Assembly: GCF_001039355.2 (NCBI RefSeq) | Contig: NW_019775503.1 | Location: forward strand, 311,989-356,683 | DNA from: Lingula anatina | Taxonomy: Eukaryota; Brachiopoda; Lingulata; Lingulida; Lingulidae | DNA: 44,695 bases | Direction of reading: 5' to 3' | Shown here: positions 1 to 11,400 of the stretch, piece after piece | Layout of the letters: each line of letters opens with the position of its first letter | Position numbering within the stretch: the first letter of the stretch is position 1 | The notes under the pieces: model-generated | Told to the model about the DNA's origin: nothing | Seen by the model: the letters and a program-made list of their open reading frames with translations, nothing else | The model's database searches: none | Position numbers and translations under genes: made by a program

Positions 1-426
1 AACAGTTTTTTGTGAAAATTTAATTTTTCACATATTGGCATTTTCAAGGTGTGACTTTAAAGTTCCATGATCTTGAAGACTTTTGCTTGTCACATTTTCT
101 GAATGTCCATGTTACTAATATTTTATTAATAACATTTGATTGTCATTATGCTGTTAAACATTATGTAATGTTGCATCAAAATTTGAAGAAACCCCTATTT
201 TGGGCACTGCTCCTATGATGACCATTTAAGGGAAATCATGTCACTTACTGTTCTCAAACTTACAGGAAAGAAACATGGGTCTAACATACAGCTTCAATAG
301 GCAACGCAGTCTGTTTGGTAAATTTTTCTGGCAATTTAACAGTTTTTTGTGAAAATTTAATTTTTCACTTATTTGCATCTTTATTCTCTGTTCTTTGTCT
401 GTACATTTGACAGCTTTGCTGCCTTG
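1..426 (+). repeat. Right-hand end of a family H non-autonomous element
   Basis: This is the 3' part of the repeat family that recurs through the window. It carries the shared blocks in their usual order: a TTTTTTGTGAAAATTTAATT block, a block ending in a 'cattttctgaatgtccatgttac' type sentence, a 'ttatgtaatgttgcatcaaa' type block, then the right terminus TGTCTGTACATTTGACAGCT (from 396). The same blocks occur in this order at about 5000-6690, 11180-11574 and 22560-22910. The copy begins outside the window. No coding capacity is visible. Confidence 0.75.
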
Positions 427-581
427 TTTTTTTTAAAGAATAAAACTTGTTTTATGGAAATAAAAAATGGTGTTTATGATGTGTCCCTTGTTTTGAACCT
501 TGTGTCTCATATTTTTACGAAACAGGAGACACATGTCTCTCTTTTCACATAAAGTTTCTGTATCACTGCTAAAGGTCTTTT

Positions 582-1571
582 ATGGCTGATCGAGTGATCT
601 ATTCAGTTTATCCCTTGGCATATCGAATTTATTTGAGTCACAAAGAATCTAGTAGAAGTGGTTACTGGGAATCCACGCTCCACCGATGCTCGGTTTGTAT
701 GTACCTTTAACTTCTTGTCGGTTAAAAAAGTCTGGAAAATCAGCTAATGTCTTGGAATTATTTACGACTGAGTGTACGTGTCAACAGTGCTTGAAACCGT
801 AATTCTCAATGCCGATTCACGGAATGAGTAATTTGGCCTAGTTTTATATATTGGTGACATAATTACAGACAGTAATATTTGTTAGTTGAATCAGCCCGTT
901 TTGGTTGGATAATTATGAACGACTGTTACTATTTCACTGTTTGCTCGTCTGCTTTCTATGCGTTCTAGCACTTCTATTGATGATTTTGATACTTATTGGC
1001 AGTACTGGTTAGCATCGTGCAGATGTAAAAATCGTCAATCGGAGTGCATGAACTTTGTGCTACGCACACATGTATCTTATCTTGATTAATTTTCTAGTTG
1101 ATCTGTTTTTATACCTTTCAGATTGAGAGTATTAGTGATGAGGCAGGCAGTCAGAGCAGTCAAGAACTAGATGGTAAAGAGCTCCCTGAAGTAAAAAGTT
1201 TCCTGTAATTTTTAATTGTGAGGTCGTCCCTCAGTAATCTGGCACATTCCTTAGTTTTTACCATAATGTGTAGGACCTATCTAATCCTCACCCTCTAAAC
1301 TCACATATAATCCACATATACAAATAACTAAGAGTTCAGTGATTTTTTTACTCCTTAGATTAATTGTGGAATCCTGCACCAATTCCAAATTGTGTAATCA
1401 TAGTTAGTCAATATGTTATTATCTAATTTGTTTCTGTCCTGTAGAGGCCTATAGTTATGCCTGAAACAGATGCATATCACCTCTTAATATTGCACAACAA
1501 TTAGTATGTAAATCACTCTTCTAGGCCCAGTGGTACAAGGCTTGGAAGAGGTGGGAGATCAGGAAGATTGA
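582..1571 (+). CDS. Possible last three exons of an upstream gene (unknown product)
   Basis: Three short open segments join with matching splice phases. Exon 582-692 is read from an ATG, though it may start earlier at an acceptor near 575. It ends TGC TCG before gtttgt, phase 0. Exon 1122-1173 follows acceptor tacctttcag, starts ATT GAG, and ends GAT G before gtaaag, phase 1. Exon 1525-1571 follows cttctag and reaches TGA at 1569-1571. The product would end in an acidic, serine-rich tail (IESISDEAGSQSSQELDG, then VVQGLEEVGDQED). I do not recognise the family. The first donor is weak, and a second open frame crosses 1540-1620, so the third exon could be read otherwise. The phase agreement and acidic tail are the main support. 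Confidence 0.3.
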
Positions 1572-4099
1572 CCCAAGAACATGAAGAGAGAATTCAGTAT
1601 CTCAGAGAAGAGAACTTGGGGTATAAAAAAGCATTAAATCTATGTTGAACAGACAAATCATAAGTTTCTGGCTGCACACAAACACCATTCATATTCCTTT
1701 TTATTTCAGAATGCATTTATTCCATATTAATTTGGTGTTGTGTAATCTAGTCCTCATGGTTATTTTAATGTTTATACATTTTCAGATATTTTATTTTTGC
1801 AGTAAGCTATTGCACATATCAATACAGAAATGACAGACATAAAAGTGAACATTTTTTTCATTGCAAGGGCATGCATGATGGTGTTGACAGAAATCCTGCC
1901 CCTGCACTGGATATATGGATGCTTCTGCCAGAAAATTTTACAAGGAATTACCCAGCACAGTGGAGATGGGAATGTGCAATCTCCCACTCACTATAATGTC
2001 CCCTACATTTTGACTGCTGGTAAATCTGCTTGATTACTTCTCTCTGAAGAAAATCACAGAAAAACTATTACCTTGAGTATCTGTTTACAGACCAAACATT
2101 CTTTTTATAGTTTATTTTATATGACTTTCAAATTCCTTGTGGATATTCACTTTCCAATATTAAAATCTAGTAGAAAAAAAAGTTGTTTATTACTTGTAAT
2201 TTAGAACATGCATAATTATGTTTTTTAAGGTATCTTTCAAGACTTATTAAATGGGTTGATTAGTTGTTCTATAACATGCATTCCAAGTAGGATTTAATCA
2301 TCAGTTTTCCATTCTTATTTTAACAAAGCTTGAGTTAATAAGACCTGTTTTATGCAAGTCGTTGAGTTAAAAGATTCTTTTCATTCTACTGTAATCTGTG
2401 CAACAATTCAGTAAATGTAGAAAATAAAGGTATGGAAAAATAAGGTGCTTTCATTTATCAGTTCCTTATACCAAAAGAAAAATATATGTATGTAATCTGG
2501 TCATATTTCCAACTAAAATCAATAATTTTGAAAGTTGAGATCCCACAAGGAAATAAAATGTATATCTGGATGGATTTATCAAAAATAAACAGCGGTTGAT
2601 ATCCGTGTATATGATCATGGAGTTATCATCTCTTTGATAAAAATAAAATTCTTATGCATATATATCACAGTTCTTACTATAATGACATCCTTTTTCAAAG
2701 CAACAACTGTTCATTGTTAAGGATGATGCAGGTAATTAGTTCACTCCAAGAGTCTGGACTTTCTATTTTATGGACTACGATGTCATTGGGAGTGCCAGAA
2801 TTTGGTCCAAGGTGCCCTGAGTCTTATGGTTCCACCTGCACCATAGCTGCTAAGATATGTGTACTTGTAATTCCCATGTCAAATTCCTGGGTTTGTAAGA
2901 CTAGAATGTACCTTTATTGGTGCTATTTGTATATGTAACAGCTTGAGGTCTTACTACCATCCATGATTTTGCGTGCTTGCTTTGCTGCTTAGTATACCTA
3001 AAAACAAAATAATGACAATTGGAAAGACTTTTTTGTGAAATTAATAGTACCCACTATCTGTTATGTCTATGTCAGATATAAGAGCAGTGAATAGAGCATG
3101 GTAATCAAAAATTATTTGTTAAAAAATCAAAATTATTTAATGTTCCTCACAATAAGCACTGATATCCTGTGCTTGTCACAATTCTGGGACAAAACTGCCA
3201 AGGAACTTATTAAACTTTATAATAAAATGGTATTGTTCCAAACACAAACATGCATTAAACTTGTTTTTATGGCAAGGTGTATTGAACATGCCCAAATGAA
3301 CAGCTATCATGTGTTTGGCGTCTGGGTGTCAACTACTTTGTCTCTGAACTTGGCGCTGTGTAGCCCAGTTAATCAGGAGACTGTGGCCTTGAACCTGATA
3401 TAGGAGTAGTTGTTTGCCACATGCATAATACCTGTATTTAAAAAATTATACCAGTATATTCTCATCATTCCCCAGAGATTCCCTGTGAACTTTTAAAAAT
3501 GTCAACAGAGAATAAAACTTTGCTGACATCAGATACTGTCATTGATGTGCTCACTTGTAATCTAACTTCGAATAAGGTAAAACGTGAAAGCTTTTTTTAT
3601 GTACAGACACACTAGGCTGTAATCTGAAGCCTGAGAGGTGTTGTTTAACTCCCACATCAGGTGGCTGGAAGGTCTCTTCAGAACTAAGATAATAGAGTAT
3701 TTTGCCACCTGAATCCACAGAGTTCCTTCCAGGAAAGCTGCACAAGAAAACGGCATTTTGTTCAGTTTCAAACACCCACACTAAGTATAGTGTGTAGGGT
3801 AAAACATGGTGGTGCTTAGGACGCATTGTCCAATCATAGGATGTAATCTGCATATGCATGAAGCAAACTGACCTAATTTCACCCAATGCATAATCTGGGT
3901 CACTAGTCTCACGTTTTACTACGGATACTACACAGATAAATACATTTCCAGCAAGCTAAAAGACAGAAAGAAGGGGTAATGTTTTTACTCATATATACAA
4001 GGCTTCCTAACTACTATGTACGATAATGATTTGTAGAATATTATACGCGTGTTTGTGTATGTGCATACTAGTATGTGACAAAAAATCCCTGTACTAGTA
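1572..4099. other. No gene recognised; AT-rich spacer with one repeat-end fragment
   Basis: Several open frames of 60-110 codons exist here, but none shows a recognisable domain, splice structure or composition. At 3594-3612 there is half of the family H hairpin (TTATGTACAGACACA), followed by unrelated sequence. An 11-bp inverted repeat GTAAAACGTGA occurs at 3577-3587 and 3909-3919. It may bound a small decayed element of about 340 bp. Confidence 0.4.
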
Positions 4100-6690
4100 A
4101 CTAGTAATTTTTAGGGAAGTTATGCTGTTTTTTTCACTTTTTTCAGCATTTATGTAGCACCGATAACACAATAAGTGGAAAACAGTTTTACCTTTTGGCT
4201 TGAAACTTGCAGAACTGATGAATATTCATAATACGCAGGTCAAGTTAGAAAATCGGCATGATTGGACCATTTATATGGAATTTATGCTGTTTTATCACTT
4301 TTTTCAGCATATATGCAGCACCGATAACACGATAAGTGGAAAACCATTTTACCTTTTGACTTGAAACTTACAGAACTGATGAATATCTATAATACGCAAG
4401 TCAAGTTCGAAAATTGGCATAATCAGGGCATTTTTATAAAAGTTTTGCTGTTTTTTCACTTTTTTTCAGCATATATGCAACACCTATAACACATTTTAAG
4501 GAAAATCAATTGGCCAATTGTCTTGAAATCCACAGTAGTGATCAGTGTTACTGAAATACAGATTGAGTTTTGAAAATAAGCTTGATCAGTTAAAGTTTGG
4601 TGAAGTAATGCCTTTTTTTGTACATAAGTGTTTTTTCCTCAAATTTAATTTTCAGGCATGTTAACAGTCTCATTTTTGAACTAATTAGATATGTTAAGTT
4701 GTTCTTTTGACATTTTCTGCATCTTAACAACCTTATTAGTTGATAACATAAAAATGATGGTAAACCTGATATTGTGTATTGTGTAATAAGTGTCAAAAAT
4801 GGAAAAAAAACTCATATCTTTACAGTTTGTCAGATTCAACCATTCACTATGTTCAGAATCTCAGAATGGAGCAGGTTGGACATTTATAATTGTTCTATTG
4901 ATAGTTTTGCTTTGACAACATATTTTTTGATTGATCATATAAAAATGACAGTAAATTGATTATTTTGTTTTATGTAAAAAAGGTGTTGAAAATGGAAATA
5001 AACTCTTTCAATACAGTTTTCTCTTGTTTACATTTTGGGATTTTCAAAGTATAACTCTGAACTCCATGGGCTAGTCACATTTTCTGAATATCCATGATAC
5101 TTTTATTTTATCATTTAAAAATTTATTATGCTGTTAAGCATTGTGTAATATTGCATCAAAATTGAACAAAACCCTATTCTGGGCACTGCCTCCGTAGTGG
5201 CGGTAAAAGGAAAACCATGTCACTTGCTCTTCTCACACTTATAGGAAAGAAACATAGGACTGAAATACAGCTTCAGTTGAAAAATTGTCTCATTAGTTTA
5301 TTTTTTAGAAGTAAAACAGGTTTTTTGTGAAAATTTTTATCTTTCACATGTTGCAATTTTCAATGTGGGACTTAGAGCTCCCTTGGGCATGTAGCCCAGT
5401 GGTGATCAAATTTTTCTTAATGTCCATGTTTTTTATAGGATATATTTTTAAATTGGTGGTATTTATACAGTTAATCATTATGTAATGTTGCATCAAAATT
5501 GACAAAAAACCTACTTTGTGCTCTGCCACCATTAATATTATGTAAAGTAAAGTGTTACTTTCTATTTTTTAACTAGTCTTACAAGAATGATTCTTAGGAT
5601 TGACATACAGCTCATATTAGAAAACCAGCTCTATTGGATTATCATTTTTATTAAATTTATGCATTTTTTGTGAAATTTTCATTTTTGTCATTCTGGCACT
5701 TTCTAATTGTAAACTTGAACTCTGATGGACCTGAAGCCTTATGCTTTTACTTTCATCAGTGTTACCTGTTGTGCATGATTAAAATTTGATGTTGACTGTG
5801 CAGTTAAACATAATGTATTATTGCATCAGAATTGGCAGTCTCCCGTTTTCGTGCATTGTTGCTTTCTGCTTTTCTTAAGGCGTGTCTTATGGGCCTGAAG
5901 ACCTTTGATAGACAAATGTCTGTGGTCAGTCTGTAAATTCCCCTTGGGTATTCACTAGGCTAAGTTTAGTGCTATAAACTCATTTGCCTAATTAAGTGGC
6001 CATTAAATGAGATTTCAAAAGCACACTTGTTGGTATTTCCCTGTAAACTCCCAAAGGTTAAGCTCTCTGCTAGATAACATAGTGTCCATAATAAGGAAGC
6101 AGTGAATAGCAGCTTCATTAGATTATATTTTTGTTGTTTTCTTTTTAATTTTTTCTCCAACATTGGCATTTTTAAGATGTGACTTTTAACTCCCATCCAC
6201 CTGAGGCTCTGCACATTTTCTGTATTTCCACATAAGCAGTTGTATTGGTATTCATGTATTTAAACACTATGTAATATTATTTTATGCGCTGTCATCATTT
6301 TTCATATATTGGGACTTTCATCATGTGAATTTTAACTCTCATGGTCATGAAACTGTAATCTTATTGAATGGGTGGATTGAGACCATCTTCTGGGTCTCCT
6401 GGAAGACAGTCAGATTTTAAAGTTTATATTGATGGGTATCTATTTTTTCTGTTGGAAGACCATCAAAATGGAGGATGGATCAACAAAGATACTTTAGAAT
6501 ACTGTCAGAAAATATTTTTGGATCTGCTCCTGTTATTGACCATGTTACCTGTTGTGCATGATGAAAAATCAGTGTTGACTGACTGTGCTATTATAAGCAT
6601 TATTTATTATTGCATCAAAATTGACAAAATGACCTCTTTTGCATCTTTTTTTCCTGTTTTTTTGTTTGACAGCTTTGCTGCCTTGTTTTT
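4100..6690 (+). repeat. Long family H copy
   Basis: A nearly complete copy without the left hairpin. It opens with three core units (4130-4500), passes through the block around 4583-4760 also seen at 22170-22330 and 42826-42980, then repeats the TGTGAAAATTT and TGCATCAAAATTGA blocks three to four times (about 5020, 5320, 5660, 6120). It ends with the AGCTTTGCTGCCTTG terminus at 6671-6685. The repetition of internal blocks suggests a partial tandem expansion of the right half. The ORF at 6368-6730 lies in this repeat and is not a gene. Confidence 0.7.
4130..4500 (+). repeat. Core tandem repeat of family H, three units of about 160 bp
   Basis: The landmark TTCAGCATATATGCA (or a close variant) recurs at about 4145, 4305 and 4468. 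Each is followed by CCGATAACAC, ATAAGTGGAAAAC, a CTTGAAACTT block, CAGAACTGATGAATAT and GCAGGTCAAGTT. The period is 160-164 bp. The same unit is seen at 9095-9370 (two), 19620-19961 (two to three) and 42715-42830 (one, partial). Confidence 0.8.
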
Positions 6691-6726
6691 GAATTATAAA
6701 TTATTTCCTGAATTGAAATTTTACAG

Positions 6727-6827
6727 CTAAATATAGGCAGGCCCATCGTTCTACATCATTATTCAGAATTCAGCTTGATACAAGAAGGCATAATCTGCAG
6801 TTCGTACAGTCCCCAAAGTTTGTGTCA
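6727..6827 (+). other. Exon-like island, unproven
   Basis: A 101-bp stretch lies between a good acceptor (tgaaattttacag) and a good donor (GTGTCA then gtaagc). It is open in two frames. One frame leaves phase 2, as required by the first TPGS1 exon found at 8368. However, its translation (for example HHYSEFSLIQEG) does not resemble the conserved N-terminal region expected of TPGS1. It could be an alternative exon, an exon of another gene, or chance. Confidence 0.2.
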
Positions 6828-6829
6828 GT

Positions 6830-7910
6830 AAGCCTCTAGTTGAATAAAAGTACTTTTCTAGGTCAAATTATATATTGGAACTTCATAAATTGCAGTAATA
6901 TTTTTAAGGTATGTAGTAGAAGAAAAATGGCCTTGCTATCATATTTTTAAATTTTTTTTTGTGTGTTTGTATTAATAAAAAAAGTATCTAACATTGGATG
7001 TAATAATTTTAAAAAGTTTTTCTGTCTTTTGATGAGTTTTTCTACTGGTATGTCAATCAAAATGACAGCATGCTTACAAATCTAATGCGTGATCAGAAAA
7101 TGTTACAAAAACACGATCTTCTGGCATTTCAAAGCACCCAAACAAAATATTTCTAGATGACAATGGGCAATGGTTCCATCTGATCATATAACCGATAACA
7201 GGTAAATTTCTCAGCTAAGCATTTACTAATAAGCTCTGTTAACCAGCCTGTGATCATTTTTGGCTATTTCAACAGCTTTCCAGATTGATGAAATAAGTGG
7301 ATCAGTTTCAAGTGTATCTCCCTATCTTGCAAGCAATTGTTACGAAAATTACACTAAGTGTTGTGGAGACTGTGGACTACAGATGGACATCAGGGATTTT
7401 GGAGGAAACTGTTTGTTTGAAAGATATTGTCTTTTGAAGTGAATAACCCATTGAAATATGAGGTAATTTAACGTAAAAGACAATACAATCAAAAGGAAAT
7501 AGTTTAAGACAATTCCCTAGTATCCTTCTGTAATGCTTTCACCCAGCTTTATGATGCTGTTTGAATCACTTGAATAGCTGTCTTTGTTATAGAGAAAATC
7601 CCAAAATCAAAATGGTATTTTTCCCCAAAATGGTGCTACAGCATCTATTGGACACTGTACTTAAACTCTGTATTTAATTGTTCTTTTGGGAAGTATGTTT
7701 TATTTTTTTAAAACAATATGAAAGAACAGGGAATTGTTTCTATGCCTTTATCCCTTTTACCGCGACTCCCCTTCTCTTAAATTTAATTGATGATATTATT
7801 ATTAATGAAAACTATGATATTAAGGATATATTTATATATAATTTAATTTGCCCTTCATCTGTATATATAAAATTCATGGTGTAGTCCCTTTTTTATGACT
7901 TACGCAACAG
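6830..7910. other. No gene recognised; AT-rich intergenic or intronic DNA
   Basis: Open frames here are short (60-70 codons) and without domain features. I see no repeat shared with the rest of the window. If the missing TPGS1 N-terminal exon lies inside the window it should fall between 1572 and 8367, but I could not find a segment with the expected conserved residues. Confidence 0.35.
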
Positions 7911-8064
7911 ATGAAGGGCCTACTGAATCTGTTAGGGGGTAATTAACTATCGTTTATCAGCTTCAGTAGGCATGCCAGACATCCAAGCCACCTTCTGAAT
8001 GCAATTTAGTGAAATCCCCTCGGAGATGGGTCGATCCTGCTAGATAGATCTAAGGAATGGGGTC
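7911..8064 (+). mobile_element. Partial PIF/Harbinger-type MITE
   Basis: The right half matches the MITE at 17777-17991: a GGGGTAATTA block, a 'cagcttcagtaggcat' block, 'gacatccaagcc', and a TCGATC-rich right end finishing GGAATGGGGTC, followed by TTA at 8065-8067. The left inverted repeat is not evident, so the left boundary is approximate. Confidence 0.55.
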
Positions 8065-8367
8065 TTAAAATCTTTACTTTCACATTACTTGATATCACGA
8101 TGTAATAGGTTAAACACATTCCTGTTGTATAACTGCTCTTGTTTGCTGTCCTCCTTTCCTTTTTTGACTGGATTATTTACTGCTGGCACAAAAATCAGCA
8201 GTAAAACATAACAGTCACTTATTTCTCAGTTGTATGCATGATTTTACTGTATTAAACTACTCTACTGTAAATAGTTTTGAAATGAGATACAACTTATACA
8301 AAATAGGTGATATTCATCTAATAGCCTAGTGCCTCCAATAACCTCATGAGAAATTATTTCTTTTCAG

Positions 8368-8498
8368 TTTTGAAAATCTGGATGAGAAGAGTAACAAAGT
8401 GACTCAGGCCCATCGACAGCTATTGCTAACCCACCACTCTCGACCAGCCTTTGAGAACAATGTAAGGCAGGCGTATGAATCTCTTGGAGTGCACAGAG
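8368..8498 (+). CDS. TPGS1: TPGS1 exon a (histidine/asparagine motif region)
   Basis: The acceptor is ttattcttttcag-like and the donor is AGAG then gtaggg. It enters at phase 2 (one base completes the codon) and leaves at phase 1. It encodes FENLDEKSNKVTQAHRQLLL, then THHSRPAFENNVRQAYESLG and VHR. The HHS..AFNNNV..AYE core is among the best conserved parts of the family. Confidence 0.85.
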
Positions 8499-11400
8499 GT
8501 AGGGGGCTGTCTTTTTTTAAATAAAACTACAGGAATGAAAAAGCATTTTTGCTCTGTTTAATAATTACATGAAAACTTTTATGGTAAAGGGAGCCACCAG
8601 GATACTGGACACAGGGAAAGTAATCACATTGCTCAGCAAATGTAAACCAGTCTAAATTGACTAATATCCTCCAGATGCAGTGATGGAATTTTGGAGCTAA
8701 AATGCCCAGGTGTACGTAAAAACTTTTAATGTTGTTTATTTAAAAAGGACAGTATTGTTAGTACATTTTCAATGGGATTGATGGACTTTCGCAGGTATCT
8801 TAATCTTAATGGCCTTTAACAGATATATTTGCAGCTTTTTTGTCACTCTATGGGAGTGGCATGACTGTTTTGCTTTCAATGAAGAAGATCAATGTTGAAA
8901 GGAGGCTCATGTACACTCTACGAGCAGTGGACTTTTATAAATGAAATACATCAAATGTTGTCCAGAGCTTTATTTATTTATTTATTTTTAGGTTATTAAG
9001 TACAGACACAGGTGTGTTTGTACATATAGCCGTCACCTGTGTCTGTCGTCGCCTTTGTCCCCATTGTCGCTGTCATTGCCATCGTCTCTGTGCACTTTCA
9101 CCACCGATAAAACAATAAGTGGAAAACCGATTTTACCTTTTGGCTTGATACTTACAGAACTGATGAATATTCATAAAATGCAGGTCAAGTTTGAAAATCA
9201 GCATGATTGGGCCATACTTTCAAAAGTTATGCAGTTTTTTTGCTTTTTCAGCATATATAGAACACCGATAACATGATAAGTGGAAAACACTTTTCTCTTT
9301 TGGCTTAAAACTTACAGAACTGATGAATATGCATAAAACACAGGTCAAGTTGGAAAATTAGCCTTGGACTGGATTTAAGAATTTTTTAATGTCCATCTGA
9401 TATGATAAGGGACAATGCTGGCTCACATATACTTTACACACATCTTATGTGCAGCAATCAGAGGAGAGGATGGGATTATACAAATCAGGTGACAGCTGGG
9501 TATTACAGGCCTTATCTAAAATAGCTAGGTGCGAGTGAAATGCAGTGTGCTGTAATGTCGGTTAATTTTGGGTTGTTAAACTGCAGTATTGTCTCCAGTT
9601 ATTGTGCAATGCGATGCATACCTGATTATTAGCTCTAGTTTGTGTTTTTAGTGAAGTGGAGTTACCTTTAAGATTACACACAAATATCATGAGAACACAG
9701 TTAATCAGACAACTATCTAATTTAAATAGGAAGTCATATATACTGGCAATTTATCTCTGACCTTGAAATTGACCTTTGCCCTACTTTCACAATGAACTAA
9801 ACTTTGCAAATTTTCTATCCATTATATCTCCAAAACTGGCAAAGAAATGCCCATAGTTACTATTGAACCTGAATAGGAAGTAATATGCTGGCAATCTAAC
9901 CATGACCTTGAAATTGACCTTTGACATTCTTTTTATGATGAACTGAACTTTGCAAGTTTTCTATCTGTTATATCTCTAAAACTGACAGAAATACACCCAT
10001 AGTTACTATTGAACTTAAAAAGAAAGTCATATACTTGCAATCTAACTGTGACCTTAAAATTGGCCTTTGACCTACTTTTCACCATGAACTGAACTTTGCA
10101 AGTTTTCCAGCCCTTGTATCTCCAAAACTGGCATAGAAATTGCCCATAGTTACTATTGAACTTGAATAGGAAGTAATATGCTGGCAATCTAACCATGACC
10201 TTGAAATTGACCTTTGACATTCTTTTTATGATGAACTGAACTTTGCAAGTTTTCTATCCGTTATATCTCTAAAACTGACAGAAATACACCCATAGTTACC
10301 ATTGACCTAAAAAAAGAAAGTCAGATACCGGCAATCTAACTCTGACCTTAAAATTGACCATTGACCTACTTTTCACCATGAATTGAACTTTGCAATATTT
10401 TAGTCATTTATATCTCCAAAACTGGCAGAGATAGGCCCATAGTTACTTATGTACTTGAATAGGAAGATATATATTGGCAATCTAAATGTGCCCTTGAAAT
10501 TGACCTTTGACCTTCTTTTCAGTATGAACTGAACTTTGCAAGGTTTCTCTCCCTTATATCTCCAAAACAGGCAGAGATTTGCCCATAGTTAATATCGAAT
10601 TTGAATAGGAAGTCAATCTCTGACAATTTAAGTGTGACCTTAAAATTGACCTTTGACCTACTTTTCAGTATGAACTGAACTTTGCAACTTTTTTGTCCCT
10701 AACATCCCCAAAACTGACAGATATATGCCCAAAGTTAGTACTGAACTTCAATAGGAAGTCATGTACTTGCAATCTGTGACCTTCAAATTGACCTTTGACC
10801 TACTTTTCACCATAAACGGCACTTCACAAATTTGGATTTACACTTTTATTTTTCCCCATTATTCTGTTTTAAATGGTAATTTTCAACAAAAATATAGAGA
10901 GCTCTTGTTTACTACATTTCGTAGAGCTAGTCAAACACAACACTGGAGGAGGTTTCCCTTTTTTTTTTTTTTTTTTTCCATATGAGTGCTCCTGGTACAA
11001 TACCTGGAGGCGGTATTGCCTCTCTGATCCTCTAGTTACTATTGATTTTGGATGAGAAGTCTAATGTTCACAATATTACTGCAACCTTGGATTTGACTTT
11101 TTATTTTTCCTCACGAATTTGTTTAAAATAATAATTTTCTAGAAAAAATTAGAATTCTTGTTTGCATTTTGTATTGCATTTTTCCAAATTGACAAAAAAC
11201 AGTTTTGTGCACTGATATCGCAAATGTTATGAAATGAAAACTGTGTTACTTATTATTTTGCAACATACATAAATTTCTTAGGATTAAAATACAACTCAAA
11301 TTGGAAAACCAGCTTGCTTGGATTATCATTTTTTTTTTCGAATTTATGCAATTTTTTATGAAATTTTCAAAGAGTGAACTTGAACTCTCATGGACCTGAA

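Noticed and set aside
1525-1620. Alternative open frame (GRLTQEHEERIQYLREENLG) across the third exon of the upstream gene
   Set aside because: It needs an incoming phase 2, which the preceding exon does not provide.
3551-3886. 111-codon - strand ORF
   Set aside because: It overlaps a family H end fragment and a short inverted repeat, with no recognisable domain.
6368-6730. 120-codon + strand ORF
   Set aside because: Its second half is the family H block also seen at 5758-5870 in a non-coding form.
9933-10220. 95-codon - strand ORF with internal repeats
   Set aside because: The repeated protein pattern only reflects the 146-bp tandem repeat.
9741-10830. CRISPR-like spacing of repeats
   Set aside because: Units are contiguous 146-bp tandem repeats without unique spacers, in a eukaryotic element.
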